Notes: generated by a model from the sequence alone, not told the origin. A stretch of DNA of 64,000 nt from Caryophanales bacterium (GCA_902362975.1 CABIYO010000007.1:30248-94247), one strand, 5' to 3'; numbered from the stretch's first letter, positions 24,851-34,556 are shown. Numbers and translations are program-made.

Positions 24851-25239
24851 TGAAAAAACAAGGAATTTTGAATAGTCATTTAGCAAAAATCTTTGCCGAC
24901 CTCGGGCATACGGATCGCGTCGTCATCGCCGATTGTGGACTACCGATCCCAGACGGGGTAAAACGGGTCGATCTTAGTCTCCGCATCGGGGAACCTTCCT
25001 TTCTTGAGGTGCTCGATGTCGTCGAATCGGATTTGGTCGTAGAGCGCATCACGATTGCCGAGGAAATCCTCACACACAACCCGACGATTGCGGATTCACT
25101 GAAAGAACGATACACGAGCATCGACATGTGTTCGCATGAAGACTTTAAACGAGAGGTCGCAAAAGCGAAAGTGGTCATTCGAACTGGGGAAGCGACACCT
25201 TACGCCAACGTCATCTTACACGCCGGGGTCATTTTTTAA
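24850..25239 (+). CDS. rbsD: D-ribose pyranase
   Basis: A 129-residue RbsD that interconverts beta-pyranose and beta-furanose ribose, feeding the kinase. ILNSHLAKIFADLGHTD carries the catalytic His of the family, CGLPIP lies near 36 and the C-terminal TGEATPYANVILHAGVIF is highly typical. ATG at 24850 shares its first base with the rbsK stop; a GTG one codon earlier is in frame. Confidence 0.95.
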   Translation: MKKQGILNSHLAKIFADLGHTDRVVIADCGLPIPDGVKRVDLSLRIGEPSFLEVLDVVESDLVVERITIAEEILTHNPTIADSLKERYTSIDMCSHEDFKREVAKAKVVIRTGEATPYANVILHAGVIF

Positions 25240-25250
25240 GGGGGGATTCG

Positions 25251-26729
25251 ATGCATATCCAGTTGAAAGGCATCCATAAGTCGTTCGGACCAGTTTCCGT
25301 CTTGAAAGGGGTCGATTTCGAACTGTTGCCTGGAGAGATTCATGCCCTTATGGGCGAGAACGGGGCCGGAAAGTCGACATTGATGAAGGTGATGACCGGT
25401 CTGCATGCGCAAGATGAAGGCGAAATTCTCATCGACGGCGCGAAACGTCAATTTAAGCACCCAAAAGAAGCGGAGCAAGAAGGCATCGCCTTCATCCATC
25501 AGGAGCTCAATATCTTGCCGGAGATGACGGTGACAGAAAACTTATTTTTGGGTCGAGAGCTGACAGGACCGTTCGGGATGGTCAAACATCAGGAGATGAC
25601 AAGACGTGCTCGAGAATACTTGGCTGAATTGAACGTGTTCATGGATGTCGATGAAGTGGCACGCAACTTATCGGTCGGTCAACAACAGATGATTGAGATT
25701 GCCAAGGCGCTCATGACAGATGCGAAGGTCATCGTCATGGATGAACCGACGGCCGCCTTGACAGATCGTGAAATCCAGGCGCTCTTCGCCGTGTCACGTG
25801 CCTTACGAGATCAAGGCGTGTCCATCATCTATATCTCACACCGCATGGAAGAGATTTTTGACTTATGCGACCGAATCACGGTACTTCGGGATGGACAATC
25901 CATTTCGACTCGCATGATTCGGGATACTTCATTTGAGGAAACGGTGCGCGATATGGTCGGTCGCGAGATTGGAGAACGCTATCCGACACGTACCGCTACA
26001 CCTGGGGACGTCGTGCTCGAAGTGGATGATTTAATAGGTAACCGGTTCCACAACGTATCGTTTAACGTTCGTGCCGGAGAAATCGTTGGGTTTTCTGGAT
26101 TGATGGGAGCGGGGCGTACCGAGGTGATGCGTGCGCTATTCGGAGCAGACACCCACAAAGGGGGAGTCATTAAACTGAATGGGAAACCGATTCGAATCAA
26201 GACACCAGCCGACGCCATCAAGCACGGTATCGCGTTTTTGACAGAGGACCGAAAAGGAGAGGGATTACTCCTCGATTTCTCGCTAAGAGAAAACTTGTCG
26301 CTCCCGACACTCGATAAACGAGCAAAAGGATCTGTCATCTCGAAGAAACAGGAGGAGACGTTCGCCGAGACATACTTACAAAAATTGCGGGTCAAACATC
26401 ATTCGATGGAACAAAAAGTGAAGTCGCTGTCTGGTGGGAATCAACAGAAGATTGTGCTCGGTAAATGGTTAGGTGTCGAACCGGACGTCTTGATTTTGGA
26501 TGAGCCGACCCGAGGCGTCGACGTCGGTGCCAAGAAAGAGATTTACAACATTATGAGCAATCTCGCGGAATCAGGTGTCGCTATCATCATGGTCTCTTCT
26601 GATTTACCGGAAGTACTCGGGATGAGCGATCGAATCGTCGTCATGAGAGAAGGTGTGGTGACCGGGACGCTCACGAAAGAAGAGGCGACACAAGAAAAAG
26701 TAATGACGTATGCGACAGGAGGGCAATGA
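25251..26729 (+). CDS. rbsA: Ribose ABC transporter ATP-binding protein
   Basis: A 492-residue sugar ABC ATPase with two nucleotide-binding domains. The first has GENGAGKST (Walker A, about 37), LSVGQQQM (signature, about 142) and VIVMDEPTAAL (Walker B, about 162). The second has a degenerate Walker A (GLMGAGRTE, about 282) with LSGGNQQK and VLILDEPTRGVD intact, as is usual in the RbsA/MglA group. It drives ribose import with RbsC and RbsB. AAGGGGGG precedes the ATG. Confidence 0.95.
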   Translation: MHIQLKGIHKSFGPVSVLKGVDFELLPGEIHALMGENGAGKSTLMKVMTGLHAQDEGEILIDGAKRQFKHPKEAEQEGIAFIHQELNILPEMTVTENLFLGRELTGPFGMVKHQEMTRRAREYLAELNVFMDVDEVARNLSVGQQQMIEIAKALMTDAKVIVMDEPTAALTDREIQALFAVSRALRDQGVSIIYISHRMEEIFDLCDRITVLRDGQSISTRMIRDTSFEETVRDMVGREIGERYPTRTATPGDVVLEVDDLIGNRFHNVSFNVRAGEIVGFSGLMGAGRTEVMRALFGADTHKGGVIKLNGKPIRIKTPADAIKHGIAFLTEDRKGEGLLLDFSLRENLSLPTLDKRAKGSVISKKQEETFAETYLQKLRVKHHSMEQKVKSLSGGNQQKIVLGKWLGVEPDVLILDEPTRGVDVGAKKEIYNIMSNLAESGVAIIMVSSDLPEVLGMSDRIVVMREGVVTGTLTKEEATQEKVMTYATGGQ

Positions 26730-26730
26730 T

Positions 26731-27696
26731 ATGGAATTGAAAGCAAAGACCGGACTGAAGCGCCCGGGTCGACTCGGATGGGGGCAAAAACTAGGACCGC
26801 TGTTTGGTCTACTCGTCATCGTCGTCGTCGTGACGGCGCTCGAACCAGGATTTTTATCATTAAATAATATCTTTAACGTACTGCGCCAAGTGTCGATCAA
26901 TGCCTTGATTGCCTTCGGGATGACGTTTGTCATCTTGACAGGAGGCATCGATTTATCGGTCGGTTCGATTTTGGCGCTCGCTTCTGCACTAGTGGCAGGC
27001 ATGATGGTGGACGGTCAACATGCGGTTATGGCCGTTGCACTCGGCTTGATTGCAGGTGCCGTTCTCGGAGCGTTCAACGGGGCGGTCATCACGTACGGAA
27101 AAGTGGCACCGTTCATCGCAACATTGGCTACGATGACCATTTATCGAGGCTTGACGCTCGTCTATACGGACGGAAGACCGATTACAGGTCTCGGGAATTC
27201 CGGTTGGTTCGAGATGCTCGGACGCGGCTACTTTTGGATCATTCCAGTACCGGCATTGACGATGTTACTCGCGTTCGGTGTCCTTTACTTCATCTTGAAG
27301 AAGACGACATTTGGTCGTCATACGTACGCGATTGGTGGGAATGAAGAAGCGGCTAAATTGATGGGGATTGGCGTCAATAAAGTCAAAATCATGATTTATT
27401 CGCTATCCGGTATGCTTGCAGCACTCGCTGGCATCATCTTGACGTCACGTCTCAATTCCGCACAACCTACAGCAGGAACGTCGTATGAACTCGATGCCAT
27501 CGCAGCGGTCGTTCTCGGGGGAACGAGCCTTGCGGGTGGTCGCGGTTGGATTGTCGGGACGTTGATTGGGGCGCTGATCATCGGAACGCTCAACAACGGA
27601 TTGAACCTTCTCGGCGTATCATCATTCTTCCAACTCGTCGTAAAAGGTGCAGTTATATTGTTTGCAGTATTGCTTGATCGTCGACAAAACGCGTAA
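26731..27696 (+). CDS. rbsC: Ribose ABC transporter permease
   Basis: A 321-residue permease with about eight to ten hydrophobic segments. The EAA-type loop region AIGGNEEAAKLMGIGVNKVK (about 206-225) contacts RbsA, and TGGIDLSVGSILALASA (about 70) and AAVVLGGTSLAGGRG (about 260-274) are diagnostic of the branch. ATG at 26731 is placed behind AGGAGGGCAATG; an in-frame codon 21 bases upstream is less likely. Confidence 0.94.
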   Translation: MELKAKTGLKRPGRLGWGQKLGPLFGLLVIVVVVTALEPGFLSLNNIFNVLRQVSINALIAFGMTFVILTGGIDLSVGSILALASALVAGMMVDGQHAVMAVALGLIAGAVLGAFNGAVITYGKVAPFIATLATMTIYRGLTLVYTDGRPITGLGNSGWFEMLGRGYFWIIPVPALTMLLAFGVLYFILKKTTFGRHTYAIGGNEEAAKLMGIGVNKVKIMIYSLSGMLAALAGIILTSRLNSAQPTAGTSYELDAIAAVVLGGTSLAGGRGWIVGTLIGALIIGTLNNGLNLLGVSSFFQLVVKGAVILFAVLLDRRQNA

Positions 27697-27719
27697 CATG
27701 CGAAAGGGGAAAACGGAAC

Positions 27720-28631
27720 ATGAAAAAATGGACAGCTTGGCTACTTGCACTGACTATGGTACTGATGGCAGCTTGCTCGACTGAACAACCGGGGTCAACG
27801 TCAGAGACGGAAACGAAAGATGGGGATTATAAAATCGGTTTATCCATCTCGACATTGAACAACCCGTTCTTCGTCGCATTGAAAGAAGGCGCGGAAGAAC
27901 AGGCGAAAGAAATGGATGCGACGTTGACGGTAGCGGACGCACAAAACGATGCCGCGAAGCAAGTGAATGACGTCGAAGACATGATTCAAAAAGGAATGGA
28001 TTTAATTCTCATCAACCCAACGGATTCAGAAGCGGTTGGTGCGGCAGTACAGGCAGCAAACGATGCGGGTATTCCAGTTATCACGGTAGACCGTAACGCT
28101 GAAACAGGGGACGTCGTCGCACACGTGGCATCAGATAATGTTGGTGGTGGGCAATTGGCAGGTGATTACATGGTCGAACTCGTAGGTGAAGGGCAAAAAG
28201 TCGTCGAGCTTGAGGGGATTCCAGGAGCATCGGCGACACGTGATCGCGGACAAGGATTCAACGAAGCAATCGATGGGAAATTAGAAGTCGTGGCAAAACA
28301 ATCTGCGAACTTTGACCGTGCAGAAGGATTGACGGTCATGGAGAACATCTTACAGGACAATAAAGACATCGTCGCTGTATTCGCGCATAACGACGAGATG
28401 GCGCTCGGTGCCGTTCAAGCGCTCGAAGCGGCAGGTATGAGTGATGTCAAAGTCATTGGATTCGATGCGACAGATGATGCGGTCAAAGCAGTCGAAGACG
28501 GGAAGATGGCAGCGACGGTTGCGCAAAAGCCCGTTGAGATTGGTAAATTGGGCGTAGAAGCGGCAATCAACCACCTGAAAGGTGAAACAGTAGAGGAAAA
28601 CATTCCAGTTGAACTCGAATTAATCAAATAA
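27720..28631 (+). CDS. rbsB: Ribose-binding lipoprotein
   Basis: A 303-residue sugar-binding protein with a lipobox MAACS (Cys at about 19), so anchored on the outer membrane face. IGLSISTLNNPFFVALKEGA (about 37) is the ribose-pocket signature; TVDRNAETGDVVAHVASDN and HNDEMALGAVQALEA are typical. GAAAGGGGAAAA precedes the ATG. It is the last gene of the operon, followed by a hairpin terminator. Confidence 0.94.
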   Translation: MKKWTAWLLALTMVLMAACSTEQPGSTSETETKDGDYKIGLSISTLNNPFFVALKEGAEEQAKEMDATLTVADAQNDAAKQVNDVEDMIQKGMDLILINPTDSEAVGAAVQAANDAGIPVITVDRNAETGDVVAHVASDNVGGGQLAGDYMVELVGEGQKVVELEGIPGASATRDRGQGFNEAIDGKLEVVAKQSANFDRAEGLTVMENILQDNKDIVAVFAHNDEMALGAVQALEAAGMSDVKVIGFDATDDAVKAVEDGKMAATVAQKPVEIGKLGVEAAINHLKGETVEENIPVELELIK

Positions 28632-28641
28632 GTAAGTAGAA

Positions 28642-28690
28642 ACCTCACGATGCCTTGATTTCGGGTAGAGCTCGTGAGGTAATTTTTATT
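28642..28690 (+). terminator. rbs operon terminator
   Basis: ACCTCACGA pairs with TCGTGAGGT across a 21-base loop, followed by AATTTTT. Its tail overlaps the last codons of the IS-interrupted ORF read on the other strand. Confidence 0.7.
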
Positions 28691-28732
28691 TATATGGGAA
28701 ATTGAGAAATTGTGTATCGTTGTTCATATGTT

Positions 28733-28866
28733 GTGAACTACTCGCCACTTATTTGCTTCACAACTTGAAGTGGGAGCTTCTTGGGAAAACCATGCTCTTA
28801 CCAGCCACGGTTATGGACCAAGCTCGTCGGGCAGTCCCTGCCCTGAATGGTTGTCAGTCGGCCAAC
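28733..28866 (-). ncRNA. Candidate ωRNA region of the defective TnpB element
   Basis: The 3' end of tnpB and the right end of the element are nearly identical to those of the intact copy, differing by only a few bases (for example GCATGGTTTT against GCACGGTCTT). By analogy with IS200/IS605 elements this region encodes the guide-RNA scaffold. The guide would be read from the flank at 28713-28732 on the minus strand. Confidence 0.5.
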
Positions 28867-29643
28867 ATCAACAGGTTGAGGCTCGCGTTGATGTCACGGT
28901 CATGATGCGCGCCACAGGCACACGTCCATTCACGGACATCCATCGTCTTCTTCTCGCCTTTTACGCTGCAAGAAGAACAGATTTGACTCGATGCGAACCA
29001 TTGATCCGCCTTGATGAGCGTCCGTCCGTAGAAGTTTGATTTGTACTCGAGTTGACGGACGAACTCGTACCAACTGACATCTGCAATCGATTTGGCGACC
29101 TTGTGGTTTTGCATCATGTCCTTCGACTTCAATGTCTCCACGACGATGACTTGGTTCTCGTCAACGATCCGTCTCGACAGTTTGTGAAGGAAGTCCTGGC
29201 GTTGGTTGGCAATCTTTTCGTGTTTCTTGGCCAAAAGTAACTTGGCTTTTTCACGATTCTTGCTCCCGATTTTCTTTCGCGACAGCGCCCGCTGTGCCTT
29301 CTTGACCTTCGCTTCGGATTGTCGGAGGAAACGTGGGTTTTCGATCTTCTTCGAGACCATCGCATCGTTCGTCATGACGGCGAAGTGTTTTAGACCGAGA
29401 TCGATCCCGACCTTGTTCTCGACTGGGATCCATGGTTCATCGTCCTGTTCGACGAGGAGGGAGACAAAGAACTTGCCTGTCCTCGTCATCGACACCGTCG
29501 CCGACCGGATGACACCCTCGAACGGACGATGTTGGGTGAACTGGTTTGTTGTAGATGCACCGGGCGCAGCTGGATCGTCTTGATGAGGAACTCGGCCTGT
29601 GCAGGCGTCGGGTGGATCCTGTATGTGTGTAACCTTTCAGCAT
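28854..29643 (-). pseudogene. tnpB: tnpB with internal deletion and frameshifts
   Basis: The start MLKGY at 29643 is followed within ten codons by a two-base insertion relative to the intact copy, then about 100 codons are missing between the YNK helix and the QHRPFEG strand. From 29495 the frame is open again and encodes the RuvC half: GIDLGLKHFAV, VVVETLKSKDM and HDRDINASLN are kept, but the zinc finger has CSSC then CAC in place of CTHC. The protein cannot be made whole; only the guide-RNA region seems functional. Confidence 0.85.
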
Positions 29644-30001
29644 GTCCCTCCTCCCTTCAGAAGATCGTGATGTGTCCTCCTCATCCGATACCCGCGGAGG
29701 AGGAGGGAGAATCTGACGGAATGACGAACTTTTGTTCGTCATATCTGTCACAAGGGGAAAAGACGTTTGGACCGGGAGATTCATCTCTCACCTACACCGG
29801 GCTACGCCCCGAGACGCTTAGAGGAGGGAGAATTCTCGTCTGATTTAGTTAAATAGCTTGCCCCGAGAACGATAGAGGGAAATGTATCAGGACGAGTTGG
29901 TTCGGAAATGATATTAGTATCTGTACCAACTTGATGAATGACACAATCCTTTTGCTGAACATTTGTGATCATGAAAGTGTTAGTGTCTAAATCTTGTGTT
30001 T

Positions 30002-30118
30002 TTAGTTGACTGTAAACTCTTTCAAGCATTGATTGTATCGTTCCATTTCTGTTAGGAAATAAACGAATGAATTGTTTAGCATTCGAATTGTTCGGAAGTG
30101 GTCATAGTCTTTTTCCAT
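30002..30118 (-). CDS. Possible small ORF, 38 residues
   Basis: ATG at 30118 opens MEKDYDHFRTIRMLNNSFVY and continues to FTVN before TAA; the frame extends upstream as FYYYLAV without a start. Composition looks protein-like, but so does another frame across the same bases, so only one can be real. No family recognised. Together with the interrupted ORF it suggests that 29849-30200 is the decayed end of one or two genes. Confidence 0.25.
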   Translation of the reverse strand: MEKDYDHFRTIRMLNNSFVYFLTEMERYNQCLKEFTVN

Positions 30119-30209
30119 CACCGCCAGGTAATAATAGAATCTACATCGAATGTCCTCTCTTCAAATAGAATTTCTCATCATTTCGCCAAACATCGGACTA
30201 TCCCTGTCT

Positions 30210-30247
30210 AATCAAAAAAGAGACAGCCGATTCCGGCTATCTCTTTA
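30210..30247 (-). terminator. kyn operon terminator
   Basis: On the minus strand AAAGAGATAGCCGG pairs with CCGGCTGTCTCTTT (one mismatch), then TTTTTGATT. The 5' arm overlaps the kynB stop codon. Confidence 0.8.
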
Positions 30248-30868
30248 CAATATAGGACGAAGCAATGCACGAACGGGACTTCCATCCCCTTCGACGATTG
30301 GGAGCGGGACGGCATTCAAATCGTAATCTCCCGGTAAGATATTGTCTAAAACGAGTCCTTCTAAGATATGCACACCATTTTGTGCTAATGCGTGATGGGC
30401 ATCCATCTCTTTACTGTCAATCGCATCAACGGACGGTAAGTCGAGTCCAATCAAGAAGATTCCGAGTTCCCCGAGACGATCGGCAAGAGAGGGTGTCAGT
30501 TCAGGGATTGTTTCTGGGAAGAGGCTCTTATCAGGCCAACCATCCGTTTTTAAGATGAGGCGTTCCACCCCAGTCAAATCGTGACCATCCAAATCAGATG
30601 CTTCAATCTTTGCCTTATGCGGTAGATGAATCACACGGGCTGGTCCGATATATACGGACGGATCGAGGTCAATCACGCGTTTCCCATGGTCGTCAAAGTG
30701 GAACGGTGCATCGATGTGGGTCCCGAGATGTAAACTCAATGTCATCTTCCCGACATTGACCGAACCACTCTCTGCCATCGACCACGCGATTTCATACGAA
30801 AATGTTGTATCTCCCGGCCATGTCGCAACATCGGCATGGAGTGGCTGTGATACATCAATCCAAGTCAT
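30245..30868 (-). CDS. kynB: Kynurenine formamidase (cyclase family)
   Basis: A 207-residue metal-dependent formamidase converting N-formylkynurenine to kynurenine. The metal-binding motif HLGTHIDAPFHF (about 46-57) and the start IDVSQPLHADVATWPGDT are diagnostic. It is third in kynU-kynA-kynB, starting 15 bases after the kynA stop. Length is normal. Confidence 0.95.
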   Translation of the reverse strand: MTWIDVSQPLHADVATWPGDTTFSYEIAWSMAESGSVNVGKMTLSLHLGTHIDAPFHFDDHGKRVIDLDPSVYIGPARVIHLPHKAKIEASDLDGHDLTGVERLILKTDGWPDKSLFPETIPELTPSLADRLGELGIFLIGLDLPSVDAIDSKEMDAHHALAQNGVHILEGLVLDNILPGDYDLNAVPLPIVEGDGSPVRALLRPIL

Positions 30869-30883
30869 TGCATTCAGCTCCTC

Positions 30884-31723
30884 TTATAGTGATGTCCGGA
30901 CCGTCCACAGTTCTGGGAAGAAGCGATGATCGAGTACGCGACGCAAGTAGTTCACGCCAGACGAACCACCTGTCCCCATCTTCTGTCCGATAATGCGTTC
31001 CACGGTGCTCATATGGTTAAAGCGCCACATCTGTTGCTGGCTCCCGATATCGAGTAGCTTTTCACCGAGCTCATATAAGTCCCAATACGTGTCGACGTCT
31101 CGATAGACCTCGCCCCACGCCTTCTCGACACTCTCATTCCATTCCCAGTCCTGGGTGACATCACGTTCGAGCACACTCGCATCAATCGATAGACCCCGAC
31201 GATGCATTTCGCGGACGGTCACATCGTAAATACTAGGAGCTTGTAGCGAGCTTTCGAGCAATGGATACAGTTTTTTATCGTGCGCGTAAACACTGAGCGT
31301 CCGTGCGTTTTTGAAGCCGAGTGCGAATTCGATTTGTCGGTTCTGGTAAGACTGAAAACCGGAGGAAGAGCCGAGTTGATCTCGGAACTCTAAATACTCG
31401 GCCGGCGTCAACGTCGCGAGAACGCCCCATGACTGGATGAGTTGCTGCTGAATCTTCGAGACGCGGGCGAGCATCTTGAACGAACGCTCGAGCTCCCCGT
31501 TCGTGATGGCCGTCGTGGCTGCTGTCAATTCATGCAAGATGAGCTTCATCCACAACTCGCTCGTCTGGTGGATGATGATGAACAGCATCTCATCGTGATG
31601 GTCGGAAAGGCGATGCTGACTCGATAAAATCGGGTCGAGCTGGAGATAGTCCCCGTACGACATGTCTTTTGAGAAATCCGTTTGAATCGATTTTTCTACT
31701 TTATGTTCCGTGCGTTCACTCAT
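30884..31723 (-). CDS. kynA: Tryptophan 2,3-dioxygenase
   Basis: A 279-residue heme dioxygenase opening the indole ring of L-tryptophan. The substrate-pocket segment [19 protein letters not shown] (about 42-60) and the proximal heme His in [18 protein letters not shown] with the loop [11 protein letters not shown] (near 238-265) are intact. It lies 12 bases after kynU. It acts in the cytosol and commits tryptophan to anthranilate formation. Confidence 0.96.
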   Translation of the reverse strand: MSERTEHKVEKSIQTDFSKDMSYGDYLQLDPILSSQHRLSDHHDEMLFIIIHQTSELWMKLILHELTAATTAITNGELERSFKMLARVSKIQQQLIQSWGVLATLTPAEYLEFRDQLGSSSGFQSYQNRQIEFALGFKNARTLSVYAHDKKLYPLLESSLQAPSIYDVTVREMHRRGLSIDASVLERDVTQDWEWNESVEKAWGEVYRDVDTYWDLYELGEKLLDIGSQQQMWRFNHMSTVERIIGQKMGTGGSSGVNYLRRVLDHRFFPELWTVRTSL

Positions 31724-31735
31724 GACAGTTCCCCC

Positions 31736-33010
31736 TTATGCGACCACTTCGCGGACGTTCTCGAACGCCTCGTACTCTTTGTCGTCCATGATTTTCTTCA
31801 ACGTCACGATCACGTCATATACGTCGGAAAACGTATTATATAGTGCGACCGGTGCGAGACGGATGATATTCGGTGCGCGGAAGTCAGGGATGATGTGATG
31901 TTTCTTCAACGCTTTACAGATGCGTGCCGCTTCCGGATGCTCGAGGCTCAAATGAGCGCCGCGCTGTCGTGTATCCGTCGGGCTACCGATGAAGAATCCG
32001 TGAGGTGCGAGCATCTCTTCGATCAAATCCATCATATACGTCGTGAGCGCGAGTGATTTTTGACGAATCGCTTCCATCCCGACCTCGTTGAACATCTCAA
32101 GCGCGCCAAGTTGAGGAGCGAGGCTCATAACGTGTGGTGTTCCGATTTGGAACGCACCGGCATGTTCGGCCGGTGTCATCGTATGATCCATATCGAATTG
32201 CTTATCTTTGCGCGAACCGAACCAACCGGCGAGTCCAGGTGTCGTGCCGAAGTGACGTTCATGAACGAATAAGCCGCCGACCGTTCCGGGACCCCCGTTC
32301 AAATGTTTATAGTTGCACCAGTATGCGAAGTCGACACCCCAGTCGTGGAAGTCATGAGGGATGGCGCCGACGGAGTGACAGGCGTCGAAGCCGATCAAAA
32401 TTCCACGCTCGTGTGCCGCCTTCGTTAGACGAGGCATATCTAAAATCTGACCACTCCGATAGAGGACGGTCGGCAATACGATGAGGGCGATTTCGTCAGT
32501 CATCGCGGCAATCAAATCATCTTCTACTAAGAAGCGCCCATCCGGACTGTCGACTTGAACGAGGTGCTCTGATGGGTCGAGTCCACGCAATTCGAGCTGA
32601 CTCTTCAAGGCGTAAATGTCAGACGGGAACGTGAGGGCGTCTGCCAAAATCTTCGTTCGTTTGCCTTCTGGTTTGAAAAACGAAGCGACGAGTTGATGCA
32701 AGTTCACGGTCGTCGAACCGGTGACCATCACTTCATCCGACTTTCCACCGATGAGCGGCGCGTTCAGTGCAGCCAGCTCTTCGGACAAGTTGAACCAAGG
32801 ATGGCGACCTGACATCCAGCCATCGATCCCGAGCTCTTTCCAGTCCGCGAGCGATTCAAGGAGCGTACGCTCGGCTCGTTTCGATAAGAGGCCGAGGGAA
32901 TTCCCATCCATATAAATCCCGTCTTCCGGTAAATAAAATTCTTCCCGATATGATGCGAGCGGGTCTTGTTTGTCTAGTTGTTGTGCGTAAGCACGTGTGA
33001 AATCGTTCAT
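31736..33010 (-). CDS. kynU: Kynureninase
   Basis: A 424-residue PLP enzyme that cleaves kynurenine to anthranilate and alanine. The PLP lysine lies in [13 protein letters not shown] (about 225-237); [18 protein letters not shown] and [14 protein letters not shown] are typical. It is the first gene of the operon, behind AAAGGGGGGAAA. No 3-hydroxylating or nicotinate genes follow, so the pathway should stop at anthranilate and alanine. Confidence 0.96.
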   Translation of the reverse strand: MNDFTRAYAQQLDKQDPLASYREEFYLPEDGIYMDGNSLGLLSKRAERTLLESLADWKELGIDGWMSGRHPWFNLSEELAALNAPLIGGKSDEVMVTGSTTVNLHQLVASFFKPEGKRTKILADALTFPSDIYALKSQLELRGLDPSEHLVQVDSPDGRFLVEDDLIAAMTDEIALIVLPTVLYRSGQILDMPRLTKAAHERGILIGFDACHSVGAIPHDFHDWGVDFAYWCNYKHLNGGPGTVGGLFVHERHFGTTPGLAGWFGSRKDKQFDMDHTMTPAEHAGAFQIGTPHVMSLAPQLGALEMFNEVGMEAIRQKSLALTTYMMDLIEEMLAPHGFFIGSPTDTRQRGAHLSLEHPEAARICKALKKHHIIPDFRAPNIIRLAPVALYNTFSDVYDVIVTLKKIMDDKEYEAFENVREVVA

Positions 33011-33051
33011 TTCCCCATATTTCCCCCCTTTAAAGCTTATACGTTGTCAAA

Positions 33052-33080
33052 ATCGTAGCAATCGGACATAAGGAAGTCAA
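33052..33080 (-). promoter_or_regulatory. Promoter of the kyn operon
   Basis: On the minus strand TTGACT (33080-33075), a 17-base spacer and TACGAT (33057-33052). It is about 40 bases before the kynU start. No clear operator was seen. Confidence 0.5.
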
Positions 33081-33178
33081 CAAACAACGAGGGCAGGTAG
33101 ACAATCATGCACATTGGTATTCCCTTCATCGTGTTTTACACAGTTGAATCGGGAAAAGAACCAAGAGGAGGGAACGAT

Positions 33179-34027
33179 ATGAAATTGATTGCGATTGATT
33201 TAGACGGGACGCTGTTATCGCGCACGGGCGTGATCACAAAGGCAAACCAGGAAGCGATTCGTCGTCGACAAGAACAGGGTGATATCGTTGCGATTTGTTC
33301 AGGACGTTCGATTCATGATATCGAGGAGCTGTTGAAGCGAAGTGACCTCGTCTGTCCGATTTTGTCAGGTAACGGAGCAATCGGGTTTTATGAGAACGAG
33401 CGAATTTACTATCATGCGATGGATCAAACGGTTGTAGACGAGCTATGGGAAATCGCGAAAGCAGATGATGCGTACGTCGAATTTTATACGAATGCTGGAG
33501 TGAAAGTGCTCCGCTCAGGGAGTGATTTATTGAAACGGGAACTCGATGAGGTGTTGCCACACGATCAATCGTTCACTCGCGAGTGGGCGGAACGTGAGAT
33601 TGAAATTCAAAATGAGCAATTCGGTCTGACGTATATGGATTCGATGGCAGACATCGACTTTGCACGAGATGAAGTGTACAAAGTATTTGTTTATTCGTTC
33701 GATCGCCGTAAGCTACATCGCTTGCGTAAAATCTATGAACCGCGGAACGATATTTTGATTACGACAGCGGGGTGGACGAAAATTGAAATCGGACATCCTC
33801 ATGCGAGTAAAGGCGCAGCATTGAAACAGCTAGCTGAGCATTATCAGATTCCAATAGGTGATGTCGTCGCCATCGGAGATAATCTGAATGATGTGTCGAT
33901 GTTCGAAGTGGCAGAAACGAGGATTGCGATGGGGAATGCTGTGGATCCGTTAAAAGATTTGAGCACGCATATTACAAAGGATGTAGAAGAGGACGGGGTC
34001 GCTTATGCGCTGACGCATTATGTATGA
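33179..34027 (+). CDS. Cof-type HAD phosphatase
   Basis: A 282-residue HAD subfamily IIB hydrolase. Motif I is AIDLDGTLLSRTG (5-17), motif II ICSGRS (about 42), motif III the Lys of KGAALKQLAEHY (about 208) and motif IV IGDNLNDVSMFEVA (about 231-244). Family members dephosphorylate sugar phosphates and cofactor precursors; the substrate is unknown. ATG at 33179 is preferred because AGAGGAGGG stands in front; an in-frame start 72 bases upstream has no ribosome site. Confidence 0.9.
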   Translation: MKLIAIDLDGTLLSRTGVITKANQEAIRRRQEQGDIVAICSGRSIHDIEELLKRSDLVCPILSGNGAIGFYENERIYYHAMDQTVVDELWEIAKADDAYVEFYTNAGVKVLRSGSDLLKRELDEVLPHDQSFTREWAEREIEIQNEQFGLTYMDSMADIDFARDEVYKVFVYSFDRRKLHRLRKIYEPRNDILITTAGWTKIEIGHPHASKGAALKQLAEHYQIPIGDVVAIGDNLNDVSMFEVAETRIAMGNAVDPLKDLSTHITKDVEEDGVAYALTHYV

Positions 34028-34525
34028 ATTGGATTATGGAGAAATCGTGAACGAGGATTGAATCTCACTTAAAACGGATATTGTATACATGTAACCATTC
34101 ACTTTCTGAAATGAGTCGGGGAACGGGGAGGCACTTTCGTCACCTGTCGCTTATGGATGAAAGGGATGGGAAAAGTCCATATGAACGTGAATCGTGTATT
34201 CCAAACGATGATACGTCGGCCTCTGCTTGCTATCGGAGCAAGCATACCAGACAGACTGTTTGTATACGGAATTCCACATGATCCGCGTCAGAAGTGGACA
34301 TCATAGGTGCCAAGTCCTCTCGTGCCCATTCGATCAAAATGTCTATGAGTCACCTATTCGATTTCATGTTTTCGAATGAAAAACAATTGGTGAACCAATG
34401 GACGATGAACGGATTGGAATGATGCGTCACGTTGGCTTGGACATCTCTAGTCGAACCAAATCATGGATGGGACGGTCAATCGAGCAAGGGCTTGGTTGGA
34501 TGAAAGTCCGGGGACTAGAGAATCA
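34028..34525. other. 500-base gene-free stretch ending in a terminator
   Basis: No convincing coding sequence is visible on either strand; the best frames (about 60 codons) have odd composition. Local hairpins include TGCTTGCTATCGGAGCAAGCA (34222-34242) and ATTGGTGAACCAAT (34386-34399). A strong terminator follows, so a non-coding transcript is possible. It does not match RNase P, tmRNA, 6S RNA, a T-box or any riboswitch I know. Confidence 0.4.
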
Positions 34526-34556
34526 AGAAAAGCGCCGAGTGAGGGCGCTTTTCTTG
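34526..34556 (+). terminator. Terminator at the end of the 34028-34525 stretch
   Basis: AAGAAAAGCGCC and GGGCGCTTTTCTT form a near-perfect stem around GAGTGA, the 3' arm itself supplying the T-run. Confidence 0.7.

Larger units (their letters stand above)
28733..29848 (-). mobile_element. IS605-superfamily TnpB-only element, deletion derivative
   Basis: Ends were set by comparing this copy with the one at 45892-47313. Both begin with CTAAATCAG just after TTTAA and both finish in GCGAGTAGTTCAC; beyond these points the flanks differ. At 1116 bp it is 306 bp shorter than the other copy, the loss falling inside tnpB. No TnpA gene is present. It lies on the minus strand inside a small ORF downstream of rbsB. 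No target duplication, as expected for this family. Confidence 0.85.
28686..30029 (-). pseudogene. Small ORF interrupted by the first TnpB element
   Basis: Reading down the minus strand from ATG at 30029, 61 codons run to YL at 29849 where the IS element begins. If the element (28733-29848) is removed exactly after TTTAA, the frame continues through KHMNNDTQFLNFPYK to TAA at 28688-28686, giving 75 residues in 76 codons without a shift. The restored protein is hydrophilic with no family recognised. The part upstream of 30029 stays open in frame for about 25 more codons (SNAKQFIRLFPNRNGTIQS) to a TGA, so this may itself be a remnant of something longer. Confidence 0.5.

Noticed and set aside
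34028..34525. RNase P or tmRNA in the gene-free stretch
   Set aside because: GAAAGTCC-like motifs occur, but the universally conserved RNase P and tmRNA core sequences are absent.
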